From the NCBI RefSeq assembly GCF_004011695.2, contig NC_082424.1:744001-808000 (forward strand): 64,000 nucleotides of DNA. Direction: 5' to 3'. This stretch comes from Ascochyta rabiei (Eukaryota > Ascomycota > Dothideomycetes > Pleosporales > Didymellaceae). Position numbers and translations under genes: made by a program. This document shows, piece after piece, positions 22,387-33,782 of the stretch (positions are counted from its first letter, which is position 1; every line of letters begins with the position of its first letter). The notes below the pieces were generated by a model, which was given only the letters and a program-made list of their open reading frames with translations, did no database searches and had not been told where the DNA came from.

Positions 22387-25137
22387 CTCAAGTCCTACTT
22401 CAACTCATCGTTCCCCTCCACGCAGCGTGCTCGCAACGGCTTGCTGTGCCCCGGTTTTGTGATTGCTTTGTTTTACCTTCCAGAAGCGCGTTGCAGCGCT
22501 AACATCAGGCCTTGGCGCACCAGGATCGATTTGCGATGAGCTGCGGACAGCATCCGCAGTATTGGAAGAAGCGAATGAGAAATGCGCCGTCAAGAAAAAA
22601 TTCAATGCGACCCTCGTGGCCACATTGAATTGCCACGGGACTCGCCGACGCTGACTTTGCTGCCAGTCCTACCGAGGTGTCAGATCAACCAACAGCAGCC
22701 ATGTATCCGCCCACCTGGTCCCCATCGCAGATCCGCAGCACGGATAGGGCACAAGAGCGTGTTGAATTCGATATCTCTGGTACTAGATCCTGGCGTCAGG
22801 GGGGACATGGATATCATCAGCCCAGGATTCATCGCCAGAACATCCCGTGGTAATGGTTCTGAACAGGGACAACAGTCGGCGTGCGCGCCTGTACCCGCCT
22901 GATGGCCATGCAAGTAACCTGCAAGTTTCGTCGATTATGGACAGAGCAATGCAACCAGGCACACTCGCCGCACCTCTCCATCAATCTTTGCAATGCCGCA
23001 AACGATCATGACGAGAGTTTTCGCCACGCGTTGCGGCCTCCTCGAGGGAGGCGCAGGTAGATCCATGATTTTCACGCCATGAGCGCAACGTAGACGATGG
23101 TCTGACTTGGCGCATCATGATCCAGAGGAACTCAACTCGGTCTACGCCGACGGAGCGCGTGTTGGATCCTGTAAAGCCACCAAAGCTGGTGTCAATCTCC
23201 GCATTCAGCTCAAGCTGTGGGGCCGAGTGCCATCGAAGCCATTGCTCAGGATCTGATGCAGCACGCCTCGACCGGGGAGCAGCGAACCGCGTGGGATCGA
23301 AGAGTTGTAAGAACACGTGTGTCGACAGGTCGATCCTCTGAGTGGTTATCTTTGCCGCGCACTCAGTATGATTTCTCCAGCGGCAAGGCTGGGTTGTTTA
23401 CACAGCTTGTACGAGGGCAGGGGTGGTTCTCATTAGTTACTGGCTATGAGCCTGACCTAGAATAAGCTGTGTGCGTCTCTGGCAGGCTGCCTTGCTAGAG
23501 ACGCCTTGGTGTTCACGCCAGCAAGGCAGCCTTCCCTTACACGGCATCGAGGTGGACATGTGGTTCGCATTGTGCAACGATAAGCTGACTGTCTCTTACA
23601 GGCTCACCGGGGAATGCTGTTACTGCGAACGGGTAGTTGATTGGTGAAAGCACGCAAACGGTGATGGAGCGCACCGAAAAGCTGGTCAAGAACGCTAAAT
23701 CCTAAGCCGTCTTAGCTTCGACTTGTCTAGCGACACTCCCAACTCGCAACGCCTCCAGACTGCAACCACACATGGCAACAGACATACACAACAAACAACA
23801 TATCACGTGAGCTATAAGTATCGATATCGACGGCGCTCCTGATGCATGTCGTCAACACAAGCTCTCATCCCCAAATCCTCCTGTCTTGACCAATCTTGAG
23901 CCCAAGACTGCACAATGCCGACTTCCGTCTTCGTCCTCCACTACACCTGCAGCCCACAGCTCAATCTTGGCCTCACTCCCAAGCTTCAATGCTCAGTCTT
24001 GGGGATCTCTTTGAGAATCTACTGTTAAGCGTGGGTCCTTGCTGGCTCCCGCCTTACGTCCAGCCGCTGCGCGGATCCTGTATTCCCATCATACAGGGTC
24101 CAGCAAGGCGCCCGGCCCTAATGACAGCCAAACCATGATGATGCAGTATAGCAGTGTTGAAAAAGGTCTCTGCCGTCAGCAGGAAATGCAGAGCGACGGT
24201 GCGATATCATGGTTTGCTGACCTTCGTGTGTTGCGTAGAGCTCAGGAACAAATTCTCACCGTGCGTATCGACAGACATGCCACCTTGTTGTAACGACCTC
24301 GCCACCCCGAACCAATCGACCACCCTAAGCTCTTAGAACGCTGCACCTCTGCGTTTCCCCGCGCCACACGCGCCAAAGGTTTTCCATCCACATCTGCGCT
24401 CAGGCCAAGCCTCTCCAACGAGCAGCCGATCAGTCGAAAACCCGCACATCTACACCGTCTTCTGTGACGCGGGTAAGCAAACTTGACTCTTACAGCAAGA
24501 CGACCATCCTGCGTGGACACGACCTCCATTCGATCGCGATCGGGACACACCTCCCGCGTCACGTGAGCGATGCAAGATTGGTGTTTACAGAAAGCAACAG
24601 CAGTAGCAGCAACAACCGCTGATGCCATACCCACTACCGCACAGCCTTGCAATAGCTAGCAACCAGTTTCGATGCAAGCAAAGGGGTGTTGAGTTGAGAC
24701 ATTACAGAGTAGCCTTTAGCTTTGCTTCTGCATAATGCAGCTGCTCTGTAGTAAAGTGGGGAAGTAAGAGTGGGCTGGTAGCGGTGTGCAGTAGACAGAC
24801 GGTAAGTGTAGTCTTGGATGTACTGTGCTACCCACCCATTTGAGCGACGTGAAAAAAGAAGAAGAAAAAAAAAAGGAAAAGGAAAAGGAAAACAGGGGAT
24901 GCGATACAATGCAACAAGAGACAAGGAAGAGATTCCTTTCCTTCCTCTTTCATGTAAAGTAAGCACGTAAACTCAATAGCTGATTAGTGTACCCTCACTC
25001 TTATTATCCTTCTTTGTCTTGACTGGCTGCGAAGCTAATTCGCACACACTACTGTGGTTGTGTAGCTTGGTTAGCAGGGAGTAGCATCTACACTACAGGC
25101 ACGAGGATTAGCAGCAGCGATAAAAAAGATGGAGTAT
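22387..25137. other. Long intergenic stretch without a recognised gene
   Basis: No convincing coding sequence in 2.7 kb. It holds a 13-bp inverted repeat (23484-23496 with 23520-23532) and a purine-rich run at 24850-24892. Confidence 0.5.
23472..23532. repeat. Compact set of inverted repeats
   Basis: AGGCTGCCTTGCT (23484-23496) pairs with its exact complement at 23520-23532, and GCGTCTCT (23472-23479) pairs with AGAGACGC (23496-23503). The two stems compete for overlapping bases, so a switchable RNA fold is possible. No conservation can be judged from one sequence. Confidence 0.55.
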
Positions 25138-25186
25138 CGTGTAGTGTTGTGTAGTGTTGTAGTATTGTGTAGTATTGTGTTGTGTA
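25138..25186. repeat. GTGTAGTGTT-type short tandem repeat
   Basis: Imperfect repeats of TGTAGTGTTG and TGTAGTATTG, about 600 bp beyond the stop of the gene at 25743. Confidence 0.8.
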
Positions 25187-25424
25187 TACATGGCAGCGAG
25201 ATATCAAAGAAAGTGTACTATTGTTGATGAAAACAACTATTCAACCCCACAACGCCGGATATTATGCCCTGAACGGAAATGCGTCAATGCGAAGATAGCG
25301 GCTGGAGGTGGGTCCTGTCGTCTATGGTATATCAAAGGACAAATGAGATGATGCTGTATGTAGAATGAGGATTGCGGAACGCTTCAAGTAGATAGGGGGA
25401 CGTGAGAGGTCGTGTTGTGTCGTT

Positions 25425-25690
25425 TGAGTGTGTCGTTTGAGTATGTTGTAGAGTATGTTGTAGAGTATGTTGTAGAGTATGTTGTAGAGTATGTTGTAGA
25501 GTATGTTGTAGAGTATGTTGCAGAGTATGTTGTAGAGTATGTCGTTTGAGTGTGTTATAGAGTATTTCATTCGAGTGTTGTAGAGTATGTCATTCGAGTG
25601 TTGTAGAGTAAGTCATTCGAGTGTGTTGTAGAGTATGTCATTCGAGTGCTGTAGAGTAAGTCATTCGAGTGTTGTAGAGTATGTCGCCGA
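25425..25690. repeat. 12-bp minisatellite GTTGTAGAGTAT
   Basis: About nine near-perfect copies at 25441-25550 fade into variants with TCATTCGAGT words up to 25690. It lies directly downstream of the minus-strand gene ending at 25743, probably within its 3' UTR. Confidence 0.9.
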
Positions 25691-25742
25691 GTGTGTGGTT
25701 CAAATGTGTCGTGGCATGTCGTGATTTGTCGTAGAGCATGTC

Positions 25743-27122
25743 TCAGTAGGCGGCCGTCTTGGAGCGGAAGAGCGTCTTCATCAACGACGGCTCCTTCTCC
25801 TTGCGTCGGCTGCTGCCCTCTTTGACTGTCTTGCTGCGACGCGTGTCGGACGTCTTGCTGGTGTGCGCGCTGCGCTCGGAGCGTACGTCTGAGCGTGCGC
25901 GGTGCGATTTGGATCGCTCGCTCTTGTCGTCTCTGATCTTGGCGCTGCGGCGCGACTTGATGTCGTCTTCGTCGAGTACACCGGCGTCGACAAGCTGGCG
26001 TGTGGCGCCTGGTGTGATGAACTCGCCGTCGACGCTGCAGCCGGAACTCGCGGCTTCGACGTCTGCAATGCCGCGACGCCAGAGATCGATGCGGCTCAGC
26101 TCCTTGGTCTCGAGCTCATCGAGCTGGTAGGGCTCCTCCACGGCGCGCGCCTGCATGGGGATGGGCATCTGGACTGGGCCGCCCACAATGGCCATCTCTT
26201 CGTCCTTCTGTTGCTGGATCCTCTTGATGATCTTGTAGCCACCGAGCGCGACAATGGTGACGCCCACGGCGACACCACCGGCGATCATAAACTGCGGGCT
26301 CAGGAGCAGGGCGGCAACAGCAGGGAAGCTGCCCTTGAGGGTCATGAGCACGCCAGGGCCCATCTTGCTGACAATGGCGCTGATCTCGGCGAGGGTGAGC
26401 GACACGGCGGCGAGGGCATCCGGGTTCTTCTGCAGGTTCTCGATCATGGCGGTTGCCGAGTACTGCAAGCAGTTGGCCTCGTCGAGGAGCATTGTGATCT
26501 TGGACGCCTTCTCTTTCAGGTCGCCGTCGTCGTACTTCTTGTCGGGCAGTGGTGGGGGGATGTCGCCGTAAGCTAGATCCATGTCGATGTAGGGTTCCGA
26601 ATGGGAGCGCTGGGTCTGCCGCCGCGAGGAGGGGATCTGGTCCGAGTTCCGCCGAGCAAGCTCCTTCATGTGGCCTTCGCGGGCACCTCCAGCAAGGTCA
26701 TCCTCGAAGCGGTGGCGGCTGCGCGGGCTGTCGTTTGCGTAGAAGCTGTCGGTGTAGCCACGCTCTAATGTCGGGCGGCCATCCGGGCGGGGAGAGGTGT
26801 GGTGATGTGACTTGGAGCGGTGAGTGGCCTTGGAGTGCGAGGACCTGCGCGAGGATGCGCGTGACTGAACGTCGTCTTCGATGCGCAGGGCCTCGACGCC
26901 CTTGGTCAAGGCCAGCTTCTCGCGCACAGCAGCATCGCGCTCGGCCTTGATCTCGGCCTTGCGCTCGCGGTAGGCGGCTTTGGCCTCCTTGAAGACGCTG
27001 ACAATGTGCTTGCTCTGTGCGGCGTTAGTGGGGCTCCTATCTTATCGGCGAGGTAGTGCACCCACGCTGCTCACGACCTTGCCCGACTTGTTGATGACGG
27101 TGATGGTTTCTCCGACGCCCAT
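25743..27122 (-). CDS. Fungal membrane-associated protein of unknown function
   Basis: Exon 1 (27122-27075) and exon 2 (27014-25743) give 439 residues. The 60-bp intron (GTGAGC donor, CACAG acceptor) is phase 0 and joins MGVGETITVINKSGKV to SKHIVSVFKEAKAAYRERKA. In order it has a short conserved-looking N-terminus, a Lys/Glu-rich helix, a Ser/Arg/His-rich disordered region (about residues 70-165), a helical segment, one or two hydrophobic spans (LLLSPQFMIAGGVAVGVTIV near residue 255), then a long Arg/Ser/Lys-rich disordered tail. No known domain is recognised. The basic low-complexity tail and single anchor suggest an organelle or cell-cortex scaffold, which is only a guess. Confidence 0.75.
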
Positions 27123-27160
27123 GGCGGCTGGATGCGGTGACGGTTGCGCTGCAGGGTCGG

Positions 27161-27252
27161 GACGATGCGGTGCTGCGGCGTCAGGACAATGTGGTACTGC
27201 GGCGTGCACGATGTGGTGCTGCGGCGTCTGGACGATGTGGTGCAACGGCGGC
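27161..27252. repeat. About 24-bp GC-rich tandem repeat
   Basis: Four diverged copies of GACGATGTGGTGCTGCGGCG, starting about 40 bp upstream of the start codon at 27122, so within the promoter or 5' UTR of the unknown membrane protein. Confidence 0.8.
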
Positions 27253-28895
27253 GCGCGCAGTACTTGATCTACCCAAGGACGAGGCGGTCAGGAATCATCA
27301 ATGCTTCGGAGACGGGAAGGGAAGCCTTGCTCGTGCGCTCCACAGCTCCACATGGAAGCCAAAGGGTCGGTAGGACAAGAGCAGTCTTTATTCAGCCTTC
27401 ACGATGGAGCAGGGGCGGGGGCACGAGGAGTGAGGCGTCTGGCAGATTGTGACAGACAGCCAGTAGGAGGAGGGGCAGACAGCGAGACCAGACGAGGGAG
27501 GCCGAGATGGTTCCAGCCACGGCGCACTCTATCGTGACTGTGCGACGTCTCGCGCAGGCATTCGTTCGTCTGTGGCAGATGAAGCCGGGGATGACGGGCG
27601 CCTCAGCGTGGTTTGTTGGCGTGTCGCCAGCTCACAGGCACATCCACGCTCGCCTCCATTTAGCCTGGCCGACTATGCGGCCAGCGTAACGCTGCGAATC
27701 GCAGGCGGTAGCGAGCACGCGGCTGCAGCCCTGGCAAACGTGTCGCGCGCGGGGTTGGTGGACAGGGTGGCTGCTCACGCACGCTGATGACAATGTGCAG
27801 CCAACTCGGATATTGCGCGTGCGACGGTGCTGTCGTTGCTGCCCAAGATACAAGATGGCGTCAGGAGGTACTTTCGGTGAGTGCTGGCACAGATCGGCCC
27901 ATGGTTTACAGGAGGGGTGGCTGGGGAGGTTAGGGCGCGCTGCACGCTCGACGAGGGAGAGCGAGAGCGTGCAAGGAGGTACGCGTATGCATTCATGCGT
28001 GATGGCCGAAGGCTTGCTGCTGTCTGATGATTCCAACATCTCCAAGATATCAACACTGGGCCTCGGCCGGGAAGGTGCACTGATTCATCAGTCAATGATC
28101 AATCAGAAACAGCTGATCAGCAATCAGCGCGGTTCCGAGAGAAGCACCGTGTTGCATTTCCTCATCCAAAGGGTGGGCAGGACGACCAGGGTCTCCAGCA
28201 ACAAGCTGCATACGATCAAGCAACAGCTGCGTACGACCAGGTCCAGTAACAGCTGCGTACGACCAGGTCCAGCAACAAGCTGTATACGATCAAGCAACAG
28301 CTGCGTACGACCAGGTCCAGTAACAAGCTGTATACGATCAAGCAACAGCTGCGTACGACCAGGTCCAGTAACAAGCTGCATACGATCAAGCAACAGCTGC
28401 GTACGACCAGGTCCGGCAACGAACCGCATACGATCAGGTCCAGCAACAGCAACAAGCTGCATGCGCGGCGGCCCGCAAGTCTGCGGCAGCCTCCCGCACA
28501 AAAGCGACCAATGTCCGCGAGATACGAGCAAGAGACATGTTGACGAGATGGGTGTGAAGCGTTCAGTACAAGCCCATGGAGCAGCAGCTACCGAACATGT
28601 CCTCTGCAGGCTGCACACGTGTTGAAGTGGCCCACCGTCTGTGTCTCTTCAAACGGGCAGCCAAGGCCAAAGCAACGCCGTGCCAGAGCTGAGTACAACG
28701 TTTGTGGTGTGCGCTGGCCAAACAAGCAACGAGGAGGCACGCACGATAAAGAAACAGGCACCCTGCGACGTCCTGTTGCGCGCGGTCGACGCAGTTTGAG
28801 CTTGCACAGCACAGCATAGCATAGCAGAGCTGCTGAGGGATCACACCATCCAAGGGACCTCGCTCGCCATTCCCAGTGAGCGGTGAGATGTGGCC
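27253..28895. other. Divergent intergenic region with a 48-bp minisatellite
   Basis: Lies between the divergent membrane protein and DUG2 genes, so both promoters are expected. No further gene was recognised. Confidence 0.5.
28202..28462. repeat. 48-bp minisatellite
   Basis: About five copies of a 48-bp unit made of two related halves (CAACAGCTGCGTACGACCAG and TAACAAGCTGTATACGATCA). The halves recombine, and some copies carry only one half. Confidence 0.9.
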
Positions 28896-31800
28896 ATGTC
28901 CGAGCATCATGGCTCAAGCTCTCCTGAAGAGACGTGGAGCGAGCACGAGTCTGCGTCCATCACCTCCTTGGACGATGGCGACCGCGTTGCTCCAGCCTAC
29001 CCACACCTGAAAGAAGCGTCACCAGCGTCACCAGCGTCACTGCCATCACGGCCACTGCCATTACCAGAGCCACTACCATCACCACGGCCACTACCATCAC
29101 CACGGCCACTACCATCACCACGGCCACTACCATCACCACGGCCACTACCATCACCACGGCCACTACCATCACCACGGCCACTACCATCACCACAGCCACC
29201 ACAGCCACCACAGCCACTGCCGTCACTGCACAAGCACGTCTCGCCCATCTTCGACTTCGCGCTGCTGTCGGCGTGCAGCGGCCAAGGGAGGGCTGTCAGC
29301 ATGTGTCAGTACGGGCGGCCCATGATGTCGCAGGACACGGCAGGCAGCGCAAAGCGCACAATGGGCTTACGAGGTGAGTGGAGAGGAGCGGTGCGGTGCG
29401 GTGGAGAGGCAGCTGTCGGCGCTTCTTAGTGTGGTGGGGGTCCACGCGATTGGACCCTGGGGAACGCCGTCATGGCAGCTGCAAGTCCCACGCCTGCACA
29501 AGAGGACGCAGAGTGCACCACCACTCGATTGCAGCGGAGCCTGGCTGACCATGCCCGTGACAGGACTGCCGACCAGCCATGAAAGGAGCACGTCCGAGTC
29601 AAGCGCAGTGGACAGGGACCGCCACAGGGACGGCGACGGGGAGGGCGACGGGGACAGCGACAGGGACAGCCGTGCGCCGGCGCTGTCGCATCGCATGAAG
29701 CACGACAAGTCGATTCTCGCCCTGGCCGTGTCGGCGCAGTACATCTTCGCAGGCACGCAGGGGGGCGAGATACTGGTATGCTGAACGACATGGAATGCAG
29801 CCATCACGTGCTCCCACACTCACACCACGCAGGTCTACAGCCTCGACACGTACGAGCGCCGGCGCGTCATCCACGCCCACAGGGGCAGCGTGCTCGGCCT
29901 GTGTCTGTCGCACGACCAGCAGCTGCTCTTCTCGAGCGCCACCGACCCCATTGTCAACGTACGTAGTCCCCGTAGTCCCCGCAGTCCCCGCAGTCCCCGT
30001 AGTCCCCGTAGTCACTGTAGTCCCCATAGTCCCTGTAGTCCCCGTAGTCCCCATAATCCCCGTAGTCTCTTGCTCAACTGCTGCATACACGTGCTCACCC
30101 CTGCCCAGGTCTGGTGCACCTCGGACTTCCGCCATCTCTACGCCCTCTGGTCGCCCTACGACATCGGCGACATCTTCTGCGTCGCCTACTCGTCCCTCCA
30201 CCGCACCGTCTACCTCGGCGCCCAGAACACGAGCATACAGTGGTACGACCTCAAGGAGAAGGACACCCGCCCACGGCCCACCACCGCCTCGCACCCCTCG
30301 CAGCGCAAGAACAGGTTCTTCGACTCCCTCGGCCCCGGCGGCGCCCAGACACCCAAGCCCGTCGGCGCAGACGCCAGGCCACGCGACGCTGTAGGCGGCC
30401 AGGAGCTGCAGATTGACAGCCAGGACATCCGCCAGTTCGCCCACTATGGCTACGTGCATTGCATGCTGCTCGGCAAGGGCATACTGCCAGAGGCGCCGTC
30501 TGAACAAGTCCTGGTCTCGGGGGGCGGCGACGGGCGCATCCTGCTCTGGCGAATCGACCCGGCGCGAGGCGGCCTCCTCTCCAACATCTGCGCGCTAGAA
30601 GACGGCAGAGAAGAGGGCGAGTCGATACTGTCGCTCGCCCGCGAGGGCTCCTTCCTCTACAGCGGCCGCTTCGACGGCGAGGTCAACGTCTGGGATCTCG
30701 AGACACGCCAGCTGGTCAGGAGCTTAAAGGCGAACACGGGAGACGTCCACACCTTGACACTGGGCGCGGGCGTGCTGTTCGCCGGCGGCAAGTCTGGCGT
30801 GGTGCACAAGTTCAACGAGCACTACGAGACCATGTCGACATTCAAGGCCCACACCGGATTGATCCTTGCGTCTGCATACACCACCTACAACGACAAGCCA
30901 ACGCTGGTCACCGGTGGCAACGACAACACCATCGTCATCTGGGAGGTGCGGGACTGTGCAGAGCCCGCAGCCGCTGCAAAGCGAAGCAACAACGGTGGGT
31001 ACACGTTCGCTGTCGCTGCTGGCCGAGCTAACGTCTGCAGATCTCATGGTCGAATCTCTCAGTCAGTTCGTCAACTTCCGCACCGTCTCGTCGCTGCCCA
31101 AGTACCGTGCAGATTGCCGGAGGGGTGCTTCCTACCTGCGCTCCGTGTTCCAGAACTTCGGTGCCGTCACGGAGATGATCAACACAAGCGAGCCGTACAA
31201 CCCTATCGTGTTTGCAAAGTTCAGAGGCAACCCTGCAACAGCGGCATCGCGCAAGAAGATCCTCTTCTACGGACACTACGATGTCATACCTGCGGAGAAC
31301 GAGCACGGCAAGTGGAAGCACGATCCCTTTGCACTCACCGGCGAGGGCGGCTATCTGTACGGGCGAGGCGTCTCTGACAACAAGGGACCCCTCATGGCTG
31401 CCATCTACGCCGCGCATGAGCTGGCCAACGAGCAGAGTCTAGATGCTGACATCATCTTCCTCATCGAGGGCGAGGAAGAGAGCGGCTCCCGCGGATTTGA
31501 GAAGGCGGTGCAAGCGAGGAAAGATCTGATTGGCGACGTCGACTGGATTCTGTTGGCCAACAGCTACTGGCTCGACGACCACGTCCCCTGCATCACCTAC
31601 GGCTTGCGAGGCGTCATCCACGCCACAGTCCAAGTCGAGAGCGAGCACCCGGATCTGCACAGCGGAGTCGACGGCAGCGCGCTACTCGATGAGCCGCTCA
31701 AGGATCTCGTTATGCTGCTGTCCAAGCTGACGGCTCGCCACGGCAAAGTCCAAATCCCCGGCTTCTACGACCCCATCTTGCCTCTAGCGGAAGGCGAGAA

Positions 31801-32533
31801 GGAGCTCTACACCGAGATCACACAAACGCTTCTTCGCAGCAATCCCGACCTCGGCGACCCAGAGGAACTGGCGCAGTCGCTGATGCGCAGATGGCGCGAA
31901 GCCTCCCTCACAATCCATCGTTTCCAGACTTCCGGTCCTGAAAACTCCACCATCATCCCCCGCTTGGCAAAAGCAGCGCTCTCTATGCGTCTTGTGCCCA
32001 ACCAAGAAGCCTCCGAAGTAGCATCGGCGCTCCAGTCCTTCCTTGCTGATGAATTCAAAGGCCTAGACAGCAAGAACAGGCTGTCCGTGACTATCGACCA
32101 CCAAGCAGAGCCGTGGCTTGGCGACTACACGAACGAGATCTTCCAGACCCTGGAGCGAGCCATCACCGACGTCTGGGCAACGACTCTCACCCCGCGCCGT
32201 CCATCGACCGCAAACGGGCTTACCCAGCACTCCCCCCTCATCCCTACGAAATCGTCGCCCGCGACCAGCAACACGCTGGCCAACGGCTCGGACTCGGACC
32301 TCTCGCAGCCCGAGTCGTCGCCCACCAAGATCAAACCCCTGTTCATCAGAGAGGGTGGTAGCATCCCCAGCATCCGCTTCCTCGAGAAGGAATTCAGCGC
32401 CCCCGCAGCACAGCTACCGTGCGGCCAGGCGAGCGACAGCGCGCACTTGGACAACGAGCGGCTGCGGCTGGTCAACTTGTTCAACAGCAAGAAGATCTTC
32501 AAGCGCGTCTTCTGGGAGCTGCCGCGGAAATAA
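28896..32533 (+). CDS. DUG2: DUG2: WD40/M20 peptidase-like subunit of glutathione degradation
   Basis: With DUG3 (and DUG1 downstream) this protein degrades glutathione in the cytosol. Proposed exons are 28896-29373, 29564-29775, 29833-29958, 30109-30994 and 31041-32533, 1064 residues in phase. Exons 2-4 form an N-terminal WD40 region (KHDKSILALAVSAQYIFAGT, later LVSGGGDGRILLWR, LVTGGNDNTIVIWE); exon 5 is an M20 metallopeptidase with FYGHYDVIP (His646, Asp648), GRGVSDNKG (Asp680) and EGEEESGS (710-717). The exon 1/exon 2 junction is the weakest point: donor GTGAGT at 29374 is good, but acceptors at 29563, 29485 and 29608 all keep frame; 29563 has a CTGAC branch site nearby. Exon 1 is low-complexity and carries an 18-bp coding repeat. 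Residue numbers depend on this choice. Confidence 0.9.
29058..29195 (+). repeat. 18-bp coding minisatellite (SPRPLP repeat) in DUG2 exon 1
   Basis: Seven or so copies of CCATCACCACGGCCACTA translate as SPRPLP in the DUG2 frame and trail into PQPPQP. Copy number is probably polymorphic. Confidence 0.85.
29959..30108 (+). repeat. DUG2 intron built of a 9-bp minisatellite
   Basis: The intron between WD40 exons has donor GTACGT and acceptor CCCAG, but about 105 of its 150 bp are CGTAGTCCC-like 9-mers (29961-30067). Its length is a multiple of three and the exon frame runs through it without a stop. Confidence 0.85.
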
Positions 32534-33000
32534 TTAGACTAGACTATCTTTATATTACCTGTGTGAATAGAATAGTATATAGTATACTAAGCTCAGACTC
32601 CTTGAATTAAACATACCTACTTCCTTACTACTACTAACCTAATAGCTAAGATAGTATAAGTATATCTACTACCTCTCTCCTTACTACGCGTGCTTAGTAG
32701 CTATATATATAGTTGAGAGCTTACTAATTACAAAGCATAAACAGACTAGACTAGACTAGACTAGACTAGACCCTCTCTACATTACCTATATAAACAGAAC
32801 AGAACACAGTACACTAAACTCGGATTTCTTAAATTAAACACACCTATTCCCTTACTACTAAGCTAACAGTAAAAAAATACTTGGCATATAAAATACTCTA
32901 CAGTACCTCTCTCTACCACCTCTCTCCTTACCACGCGTGCGTAGTAGCTACACGCATCGTCGAGAGCTTGCTAATCGCGAATCGGCAGCGTGAAGACTAT
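32534..33000. repeat. Diverged tandem duplication with RIP-like substitutions
   Basis: Two copies of a roughly 215-240-bp unit (about 32536-32749 and 32760-32998), separated by a CTAGA microsatellite (32743-32768). Both contain ATTAAACA..CCTA, CCTCTCTCCTTAC and ACGCGTGC..AGTAGCTA landmarks in order, and differ mainly by C/T and G/A changes. It starts right after the DUG2 stop codon. Confidence 0.75.
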
Positions 33001-33782
33001 GCAAACCGAAGAATAAGCAGCTGTTTTTCGACGATGCACTTTTTCTTGTGCTTGGCTTCTTGCGGTACGTCCTAGCAGCTGCAGTGTAGCAAGGGGAGCT
33101 TACTGCGTGGCAGCGTGATTGTGCGATGACGACGAAACAACTGCTTGTTCTTTGCTAGTTTGTTTGCGTGGAGTTGGGTTTGAGTGTGTGTGTGCAGTCA
33201 TCTGCTCTGCGATTTGATAGTGCCGTGCTATGCATTGCATTGCCAGTTCCGCAGCTGTATAACTGGTGTCTAGCTGCTTTGCTGCATGTATGTCTTTCCC
33301 ATCATCTCATCTCATCTCGTCTCGTCTCGTTCATTCATTCATCCACTCCCCGCCTCCCTCCAGCGAGCGATGCCGCTTTCACTCACAGTGCAAACGCACC
33401 CGGGTGTGAAGCGGCCTGGTCGCAGTGAAAGAGCCTCCGCATGGCGGTGTTTGCTCGTGCTCTTTCTTACCTGGGCAGGGAGGTGGAGGAGGGGGAGAGG
33501 GCTCTTTCACTGCGGTGCTTTGCCGTATATGATTTCCCTTTGAGGTGCTGCTTCTTTTCTGTCCCTACACCTGGTGCCTGCGTTCTCAACTTGGCTTTTT
33601 CACTCTTGGACTACTACCGCGCGAGCTATACCATCGACAGCGGTTTGGACCTCGTTGCTACGAGTGTGTATCTCGTCTTGCTTTCGGTGCTAGAGCTACT
33701 TGTAGCCATCGGCGTAAGTTTCTGTGGCGGGTTCAAGGCGCAGCAGTTGACTGACCTGGCTACAGTGCTTCTCCTATATACG
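33001..33782 (+). promoter_or_regulatory. Presumed promoter and 5' UTR of the exonuclease-like gene, with a 5' UTR intron
   Basis: GTAAGT at 33714 and CTACAG ending at 33765, with TTGACTGAC between, look like a 52-bp intron ending 17 bp before the start codon. If unspliced, the main frame is open back to an ATG at 33441, but the extra residues look like chance. Confidence 0.45.

Noticed and set aside
28202..28462. CRISPR-like spaced repeats
   Set aside because: The spacers are themselves repeated (a 48-bp composite unit) and the host is a fungus; it is a minisatellite.
33441..33782. In-frame N-terminal extension of the exonuclease-like protein
   Set aside because: A well-formed intron (33714-33765) lies within it and its removal shifts the frame, so the segment is better read as 5' UTR.
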